Assembly (NCBI GenBank): GCA_017998095.1
Contig: JAGODU010000119.1
Coordinates: 1 to 12,105 of the forward strand
Length of the DNA stretch: 12,105 nucleotides
Source: Prolixibacteraceae bacterium
GTDB lineage: Bacteria; Bacteroidota; Bacteroidia; Bacteroidales; Prolixibacteraceae
Direction of reading: 5' to 3'
Shown here in pieces: positions 5,987-12,105 of this stretch. Position numbers and translations under genes: made by a program. The notes under the pieces were generated by a model. That model saw only the letters and a list, made by a program, of their open reading frames with translations, searched no databases and was not told the DNA's origin. How positions within the stretch are numbered: position 1 is the first letter of the stretch; each line of letters begins with the position of its first letter.

Positions 5987-8900
5987 TTATTCAAATAGCT
6001 TACTCAACGATTCTTTTTCTTCAGGGTCGTTGTATTTATTTATAAATTCGGTAGGAGCCATGCCAAAATATTCTTTGAAATTATTAGAAAAGTAAGAATG
6101 AGAAGAAAACCCAACTTTATATGCAACATCCGAAATATTGACTTTGTTATTTATTAAAAGATATGCAGCTTGTTTTAGTCTTATAGATCTTATTAAATTA
6201 TTTGGAGAAATATTAATATTCTCTTTTAACTTCCTATTTAAGTGAACCCTGCTTAGACCAACTTCACGACTAAGGTCATCTATGTTGAATTCAGGATTCT
6301 CAATGTTTTTGCGAATTGACTCGATGACTTTAGTTATAAGTCTGCTATCCGGAGAATTGATTTGAAGTTCTTCAAAGTCGGTGTGAAAATTAGATCTGTA
6401 TTTATTTTTTATAGTGTCACGTGTTTTGATAGTTTGAGCAATACTGCTCTTTAAAAGTTCTAAATTGATTGGCTTTGTAATATATTGGTCAGCCCCATGT
6501 TCAAAACATATTTGTTTGCTTTCCTCTCCTGTTTGGGATGTGAGAATTATTATGGGGATATGATTTGTTTCCGGATTTTGCCTTATCTTGTTACATAAAG
6601 AAAGTCCATCAATCTCCGGCATCAGTAAATCTGTAATTACAGCATCAGGAATTGTCGTTGATATCTGTTTCCAGGCATCTCTGGCATCTGTAAACGATTC
6701 AACTGAATATTTATCCGAAAGTTCCATTCTGATGTATCTGCAAAGGTCAGCATCATCATCTATGAATACTATTGAACGAGTTATTCTTTTATTTTTCTGA
6801 GATTCATTAATTTCAATATTTTCTGAGAGTCCAATTAATTCTGATATGTCATTATAATTTTCAATAGTAACTTTATTCTGAGAATTTTTGTTATTCGACT
6901 TATCAATTTCTTCAGGCGATAGATGTTTATTGCCAAGGGGTAAATAAATTGAAAAATTAACCCCATTCTCAGTATTGTCAGCTATGATTTTACCCTTGTG
7001 CAAATCAACTATCATTTTAGCAAGGTAAAGGCCAATGCCACTTCCATTATTTTTATTATTTCTGCTTTGATAGAATCGCTCAAATATTTTTTCTAAATCA
7101 GATTCTTCAACTTTAGGACCTGAATTTTCAATGCACAATTTAATCCACTCAATATGAGTATTGTTTTTTTCAACTATGTTTTCATTTATCTTGTCAAGGC
7201 TTACCATTACATATCCATTATCAGGAGTAAATTTAAAAGCATTGGACAGAATATTGAAAAGAACTTTGTCTAAGTCAACATTATCTACCCAAACATCAAG
7301 TGTTTCTATATTTGTAACTAATCTGAAATCAATATTTCTCATTATTGCTAATTGATCAAAAGACTTCATTATATCACGAATAAAGTAAACAATGTCAATT
7401 TTTGAGAAGTGAAGTTTATATTGTTGATTGTCAATCTTTCTAACATCAATTAATTGATTTAGCAGGCGAAGTATTCTGAGTATATTTCTATAAATAAGGT
7501 TAAACATTTCCTTCTTTCTTTGGTCTGTTTCAGAGTCTCTCATCGATTTAAGAGGCGTCATTACTAAGGTGAAAGGTGTTCTTATTTCATGTGTAAGGTT
7601 AGTGAACATACTTAGCTTCATCTCTTTCTTTTCAGACTCAAGACGTTCTTCGATTCTAATTCTTCGCCTTAAAACAATATTCACAATCTCCCATATTGAA
7701 AACATAAATAAAGTGAGATATATAAAGTAAGCCCACCATGACTTATACCAGGGAGGTAAAATGTGGATTTGAATTTTATTCGAAACTACACTATGTTCAT
7801 CTTTGCAACCTTCAAAAAAAGCCTTTACATGTAATACGTAAGAACCTTCAGGAAGATTTGTGTATGTTGCTGTTCTATTGTTAAATCCCGTATTGCGCCA
7901 TTCTTTTTCAAAGCCTTCAAGCATATAGCTATACACAACTTTTTGGGGATTACTATATTCAAGAACGCCAAATTCTAATGAAAAAACATTCTCCCTTTTT
8001 TTAAGAGTTATTTTTTCTGCTTGTGAAATGTGTTTATCTAAAATATTATTCCCTCCTAAAGATACATCATAAGCAATATTGTTGTTTAGTACTTTTAGCC
8101 CGGTGAAATATAACTTTGATAATAATTTTTCGTCATTATTAATATTATGAGGATAGAAAGCACTTATACCATTTATCCCTCCAAAAAACAACTTGCCATC
8201 CTTATCTTTATAAGCTGCTTTAGACCTGAATTCGTTGTCTTGCAATCCGTCATGTATATAGAAATTCCGAAAGGTATTATCCTTCGGATCAAAAAGCGAT
8301 AAACCATTAATAGTACTTATCCAAATTTTTCCATTATCATCCTGCAGAATTGCACAAATCAGATTTGAAGGTAATCCATCATCTTTTGTATAATGGACAA
8401 GGCTATTATTATTTTCGTTGAAATGATAAAGTCCTTCGGGAGAACCAAACCACATTGATCCGTCCATGTCATTCAAAGATGATGAAATAGTTACACCCTT
8501 CAGTTTTGATGTAATATTTATTCGTTCTTCAATCCCACTTTTAATGTTAATACACCGGATACCTTCTGAATTCCCAATCCATATTAAACCGGAACTGTCA
8601 ATGCACAGTGAGTTTGTCCAACCAGACATTCCGGGACAATCAACAGATTCAATTTTTTTTTCATTTATAGATAAAACTTTAACTCCATGTCCTAATGTCC
8701 CAAAGTACATCTGATTATTATTTGGATCATATGCAGTACATATTACTTTTTGGAGTTCGATATCACTGCTGAAATTTTGGAACCCATGAATAGAATTATA
8801 CGTAACAATGCCACCCATGTAAGTTGAAATCCATAATGTGCCATTTTTGTCATAAGTAAGGGTTAAAACGGCATTATTGTGTAAGGGTGTATTATCTTTT

Positions 8901-10114
8901 GTGAATCTGGTTTTTTCCCCATCTGTTGCAACTGAAAAAAGCCCGCCACCATCTGTGCCAACCCATAAGTCTCCGTTTTTACTGCGTTTTAATGAGGTGA
9001 CACATGCAATGTTTGCACTCATGGAACCGCTTTTTTCTGAAAGTTTTATATATTCAAAATTGTTAGTAAGGTTCGGTATTAGCAAAAGTCCTTTTTGAAA
9101 TATACCTGCCCAAATGTTTCCTTGATTATCCTGAATTACTGAGTGAACTTTACAGTTTTCTAAATCGATTGGCGCATATTGGAAGTCAGGCTTAATAATT
9201 TCTTCCTTTATTCGATCAAATTTTCTAAGTCCATAATCCTCAGTTCCTATCCAAATAGAATTATCATATCCTGAGGCATTTTTCTTTTCGGCAAGTAATG
9301 CCCTTATACGAAGACCAGCAGGATTATTCCCTTTGGGTTTTCTTATTTTCCCAAGTGATTTGTCATAAATAAATATTCCATGGTTATATGTTCCAATTAA
9401 AATATTATCAGTTATAGGATCCTCGGTAATAGAAGAAACCGCTATTTTGGATTTTAATTCAGATAAATTAGTATCCCAGTTTAATTGTTGCGACTTTTTT
9501 GTCTCTAAATCTATTCTGAATAAAGAACCTTGTTCTGAATATGACCATAGAGAATTATTAGAATCTATAAATAAATTTCCGGGATAAGTAATTCCATTTA
9601 GTTCTTTAAACTTTTCAGTTGTTTCAATATCTAAACTTCTGTCGGAAGTGTTGTAAAAAAGAATCCCTAACCCTGATACAGAAACTAATACTTTTTCTTG
9701 TTTTTTATTTTCTGTTATTGATGAAATATAGGGAGTACCTGAAAATGAATTGTAATTTATGGGGATATCAATAAACGTGTTATTTTCACGATTGAAAATC
9801 TGTAATCCATTTGAAGTGCCAACCCAGGTACATCCCCGGCTATCAGTATAAATTGTTTTTACCAGATCATTTTTAAGTGTTCCTTCTTTTTCAGTATTAT
9901 GGTGAAATGTTGTAAAATTTATACCATCAAAGTAACTGGCACCGTGCTCTGTCGCAATCCAGATGAAGCCTGAATTATCCTGAGCTACTTTATGAATAAG
10001 GCTATTTGGTAAACCTTGCTCAGAATTGTAAAATCGCACCTTCTGTCCATTTAAAATTAAAGGACTAAACGTTATTATGAAGATGCCAATATATACAATT
10101 GCTTTAAAGGTCAT
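5987..10114 (-). CDS. Hybrid two-component system (HTCS) sensor kinase/AraC-type regulator
   Basis: This single-chain regulator senses a glycan fragment in the periplasm and activates PUL genes. The 1375-residue product begins with a signal/anchor segment (about 5-22). Residues 25-660 carry 14 blade signatures of the type IWIGT..GL..F, spaced about 40-50 residues, consistent with two seven-bladed Reg_prop propellers. A Y_Y_Y domain follows (about 703-783), then one transmembrane helix (about 793-815) and a basic LRRRIR stop-transfer. Cytoplasmic parts are a HisKA domain with phospho-accepting H842 in THEIRTP, an HATPase_c domain with N954/N958 and GSGIGLY at 1024-1030, a receiver domain with acidic D1119-D1121, phospho-acceptor D1162, T1192 and K1214, and a C-terminal AraC domain with two helix-turn-helix units (about 1277-1300 and 1326-1350). 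The length is typical and all key phosphorelay residues are present. The DxGxG box of the ATPase reads NSGPK (997-1001). The gene starts 28 nt after the GH67 stop, suggesting co-transcription, and lies directly upstream of susC, its likely target. Confidence 0.97.
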   Translation of the reverse strand: MTFKAIVYIGIFIITFSPLILNGQKVRFYNSEQGLPNSLIHKVAQDNSGFIWIATEHGASYFDGINFTTFHHNTEKEGTLKNDLVKTIYTDSRGCTWVGTSNGLQIFNRENNTFIDIPINYNSFSGTPYISSITENKKQEKVLVSVSGLGILFYNTSDRSLDIETTEKFKELNGITYPGNLFIDSNNSLWSYSEQGSLFRIDLETKKSQQLNWDTNLSELKSKIAVSSITEDPITDNILIGTYNHGIFIYDKSLGKIRKPKGNNPAGLRIRALLAEKKNASGYDNSIWIGTEDYGLRKFDRIKEEIIKPDFQYAPIDLENCKVHSVIQDNQGNIWAGIFQKGLLLIPNLTNNFEYIKLSEKSGSMSANIACVTSLKRSKNGDLWVGTDGGGLFSVATDGEKTRFTKDNTPLHNNAVLTLTYDKNGTLWISTYMGGIVTYNSIHGFQNFSSDIELQKVICTAYDPNNNQMYFGTLGHGVKVLSINEKKIESVDCPGMSGWTNSLCIDSSGLIWIGNSEGIRCINIKSGIEERINITSKLKGVTISSSLNDMDGSMWFGSPEGLYHFNENNNSLVHYTKDDGLPSNLICAILQDDNGKIWISTINGLSLFDPKDNTFRNFYIHDGLQDNEFRSKAAYKDKDGKLFFGGINGISAFYPHNINNDEKLLSKLYFTGLKVLNNNIAYDVSLGGNNILDKHISQAEKITLKKRENVFSLEFGVLEYSNPQKVVYSYMLEGFEKEWRNTGFNNRTATYTNLPEGSYVLHVKAFFEGCKDEHSVVSNKIQIHILPPWYKSWWAYFIYLTLFMFSIWEIVNIVLRRRIRIEERLESEKKEMKLSMFTNLTHEIRTPFTLVMTPLKSMRDSETDQRKKEMFNLIYRNILRILRLLNQLIDVRKIDNQQYKLHFSKIDIVYFIRDIMKSFDQLAIMRNIDFRLVTNIETLDVWVDNVDLDKVLFNILSNAFKFTPDNGYVMVSLDKINENIVEKNNTHIEWIKLCIENSGPKVEESDLEKIFERFYQSRNNKNNGSGIGLYLAKMIVDLHKGKIIADNTENGVNFSIYLPLGNKHLSPEEIDKSNNKNSQNKVTIENYNDISELIGLSENIEINESQKNKRITRSIVFIDDDADLCRYIRMELSDKYSVESFTDARDAWKQISTTIPDAVITDLLMPEIDGLSLCNKIRQNPETNHIPIIILTSQTGEESKQICFEHGADQYITKPINLELLKSSIAQTIKTRDTIKNKYRSNFHTDFEELQINSPDSRLITKVIESIRKNIENPEFNIDDLSREVGLSRVHLNRKLKENINISPNNLIRSIRLKQAAYLLINNKVNISDVAYKVGFSSHSYFSNNFKEYFGMAPTEFINKYNDPEEKESLSKLFE

Positions 10115-10142
10115 ATACTTTATTTATTATGAAAAGCTCAAA

Positions 10143-12105
10143 TTACTTGAGCCTTTCATAATCTTTTCTTATTATATCGTTGAGATCATTAACCGGACGC
10201 TCAATTCCTTGAGGAACAGGCATGTTGCTGAATTGTTGGAAGTAAAGAATACAAGCATCTTTCCAAACCTGGGCATTAGAACTTTGTTCCCTTAATTTAC
10301 TTTGAACTTCTGAGAATCGCTGATAATCTGTATATATACCTGCCTTATCCCATATTTTTTGAAACTCCCTTACTTGGCTTACTCCTTCATCATATTTCCA
10401 GCACATTTCATCCCATAAGGTCATACCACTTTTTAATTTGAAATCCCATGGAAGATGATGAAACCATAATAAAAATATTTCAGGACAAGTCTTAGGATTA
10501 GAAAAGATTGAATTTAATGGGTCATGATACTGATTTACAGCATTGCTGCCAGATGCAGTACGATCAAATCCAATTCCGTTTTTTTCAGCCTGGTGATAAT
10601 ATGGGGGAGTCCAGTCTTTACGTACTCCCTTTGGTCCCCACCATGGACCGGGACCATAATGTTCGTTAGCTGCAAAAATATGATGTAATCCAAGTGGCAT
10701 CATATAGTTGACTGCAGCTTCCCGACTTTCAAGCATCATTTGTTTTACGGGATACAGGAAGTTAACGTCCCACTCTGTTGCAAAACTTGTTTCATCTTTA
10801 TTGCTGAATGTAAGCCTTAGCCATTCATCTGCAATTTTATCGCTGCTTAAGTTGTAATCCCATGCCTGACGTCCAAACGCAAACCAGTTTGCCTGAGCAA
10901 AATGATGCCCGCACCAATTTTCATCAAGGCCTATGTTTGAAACTCCTGCAATGGCAGTATATTCAGATGGTAAGAAAGTACCATCAGTACACGTCGCAAC
11001 TGTGCTTCCTTTGCCATTTTGGTATGTTTCGCTGTGGAGGAACTCTTCCCACATCGGTGCAAGGTATACAAGATGAATTGAATGACCGAGATATTCCTGT
11101 GTAATTTGAAGCTCAGACATTACTGGGGTTTTTTTCATCGCACCAAATAAAGGGCTGAATGGTTCTCTTGGTTGAAAATCAACAGGTCCGTTTTTTACCT
11201 GAATAATGACATTATCCCTGAAAATTCCATCTAAAGGCATAAATTCATTATATGCCTGTTTGGCCCTGTCTTCATCATTCGATTGATAAACAAATGCTCT
11301 CCACATTACAATGCCTCCAAAAGGTTTAAATGCATCAGCAAGCATATTTGCTCCATCAGCATGAGTTCTCCCATAATCCTGTGGACCAGGTTGGCCTTCA
11401 CTGTTTGCTTTAATAAGGAAACCTCCGAAATCAGGTATTATTTTATATATTTCTTTTACTTTATCGTTCCACCATTTTACTACTTCCGGATCCAAAGGGT
11501 CTGAATCTTTCAACCCTCCAATCATTGACGGCGATGAGAATTTTACTGACAAATAAGTTTTGATTCCATAAGGACGTAATTCATCTGCAATGGCTTTTAC
11601 TCTATTTAGAATCCCGGGAGTAAGCATGTCCTGAGATGCATTCACGTTGTTAATGACTGAACCGTTTATTCCAATTGATGCATTTGCTCTTGCATATTCT
11701 TGCCAGAGTTTTTTATCTTTTACGGTAACTTCTAAAGAATCTTTACCGGTGCGCCAAAATATCGAATGACCGGCATAACCCCTTTCAATTGTTCCATCCA
11801 GATTGTCCCAATGGTTTAATATCCTTAGATTAAAAGAAGGGTTGCAAACTTCTTCATTTATTGACTGTCTTGTATATTGGCGACGCAACATTTCATAAGC
11901 CCCATACAGAATGCCTTTCTCTGAGTTTGCACGTATTGCTTTTGGTGAAATCCTGAATCCGTCACCCTTTATTGCTTTGTCTTCCTTCACCAGCAACTCA
12001 ATAGTTGCTCCTTCTTTGCCATTCCATCCTCTTTGTAATTCATCCTTTGCAAGGAAAATAAGCGGCGAATTACTTTTTGAAACTACATTGACCGGTACTG
12101 CTTTT
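10143..12105 (-). CDS. aguA: GH67 alpha-glucuronidase (5' end beyond window)
   Basis: This enzyme removes alpha-1,2-linked (4-O-methyl-)glucuronic acid from the non-reducing terminal xylose of xylo-oligosaccharides. The frame is open from the right edge (first full codon 12104-12102) to a TAA at 10145-10143, showing 653 residues. A TTG at 11996 is not the real start, because coding sequence typical of the GH67 N-terminal domain (PLIFLAKDELQRG) continues upstream of it. The visible part holds the end of the N-terminal domain (GILYGAYEMLRR), the catalytic barrel and the C-terminal helical domain (DWTPPYYHQAEKNGIGFDR, GSNAVNQYHDPL, EIFLLWFHHLPWD). By comparison with characterised GH67 enzymes, the acid is Glu in KANSEGQPGP (codon 11399-11397), and the base pair is Asp in NGPVDFQPRE (11180-11178) and Glu in TQEYLG (11096-11094). 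Their spacing of 73 and 28 residues matches the family. Perhaps 50-80 residues, including any signal peptide, are missing. The HTCS gene follows after 28 nt. The gene symbol is the usual family name, not a strain-specific one. Confidence 0.96.
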   Translation of the reverse strand, partial: KAVPVNVVSKSNSPLIFLAKDELQRGWNGKEGATIELLVKEDKAIKGDGFRISPKAIRANSEKGILYGAYEMLRRQYTRQSINEEVCNPSFNLRILNHWDNLDGTIERGYAGHSIFWRTGKDSLEVTVKDKKLWQEYARANASIGINGSVINNVNASQDMLTPGILNRVKAIADELRPYGIKTYLSVKFSSPSMIGGLKDSDPLDPEVVKWWNDKVKEIYKIIPDFGGFLIKANSEGQPGPQDYGRTHADGANMLADAFKPFGGIVMWRAFVYQSNDEDRAKQAYNEFMPLDGIFRDNVIIQVKNGPVDFQPREPFSPLFGAMKKTPVMSELQITQEYLGHSIHLVYLAPMWEEFLHSETYQNGKGSTVATCTDGTFLPSEYTAIAGVSNIGLDENWCGHHFAQANWFAFGRQAWDYNLSSDKIADEWLRLTFSNKDETSFATEWDVNFLYPVKQMMLESREAAVNYMMPLGLHHIFAANEHYGPGPWWGPKGVRKDWTPPYYHQAEKNGIGFDRTASGSNAVNQYHDPLNSIFSNPKTCPEIFLLWFHHLPWDFKLKSGMTLWDEMCWKYDEGVSQVREFQKIWDKAGIYTDYQRFSEVQSKLREQSSNAQVWKDACILYFQQFSNMPVPQGIERPVNDLNDIIRKDYERLK

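Noticed and set aside
8466..9098. Open frames of 73-82 codons on the plus strand opposite the HTCS gene
   Set aside because: They lie wholly antisense to conserved propeller-coding sequence, show no recognisable domain, and have the look of shadow frames.
10077..10295. 72-codon plus-strand frame across the GH67-HTCS junction
   Set aside because: It overlaps the ends of two well-supported genes on the other strand and its translation resembles nothing known; most likely a shadow frame.
11994..11996. TTG codon that could serve as the start of the GH67 gene
   Set aside because: The same frame stays open for 36 more codons to the window edge, and those residues resemble the GH67 N-terminal domain, so the true start is outside the window.
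1..12105. Mobile element, CRISPR array, defence system or RNA gene hidden in the window
   Set aside because: No transposase or integrase motif, regularly spaced repeat, tRNA- or rRNA-like sequence was seen; all long frames are accounted for by PUL genes.

Overview
The window looks like part of a polysaccharide utilization locus (PUL) from a Bacteroidota bacterium, probably of the Bacteroidales type. The evidence is an adjacent SusC-like TonB-dependent transporter and SusD-like lipoprotein, a hybrid two-component system (HTCS) regulator found mainly in this phylum, AT-rich DNA, and start codons without a Shine-Dalgarno sequence. The genus cannot be named from this sequence alone.

Every real gene lies on the minus strand, so transcription runs from high to low coordinates. 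In that order they are: a GH67 alpha-glucuronidase whose 5' end lies beyond the right edge (12105-10143); a 28-nt gap; a 1375-residue HTCS sensor/regulator (10114-5987); a 276-bp non-coding gap that probably holds the susC promoter and operator (5986-5711); the SusC-like transporter (5710-2636); a 13-nt gap; the SusD-like lipoprotein (2622-664); a 259-bp gap rich in inverted repeats (663-405); and a GH43-family glycoside hydrolase cut off by the left edge (404-1).

GH67 enzymes remove (4-O-methyl-)glucuronic acid from the non-reducing end of xylo-oligosaccharides. Many GH43 enzymes are beta-xylosidases or arabinofuranosidases. The most economical reading is therefore a glucuronoxylan or glucuronoarabinoxylan PUL. 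SusD and SusC would bind and import oligosaccharides across the outer membrane. GH67 and GH43 would trim them, and the HTCS would sense an imported oligosaccharide in the periplasm and activate the locus. The substrate is inferred from GH67; nothing in SusC or SusD proves it.

The gene content is a recognised type of locus, and I see no undescribed enzyme system. The less ordinary parts are non-coding: a cluster of CCCGGG-centred inverted repeats around the susD-GH43 junction, including a 13-bp sequence repeated in inverse orientation inside the GH43 coding region; a second terminator-like hairpin in the same gap; and three copies of an 8-mer upstream of susC. No tRNA, rRNA, CRISPR array, insertion sequence or plus-strand gene could be supported.
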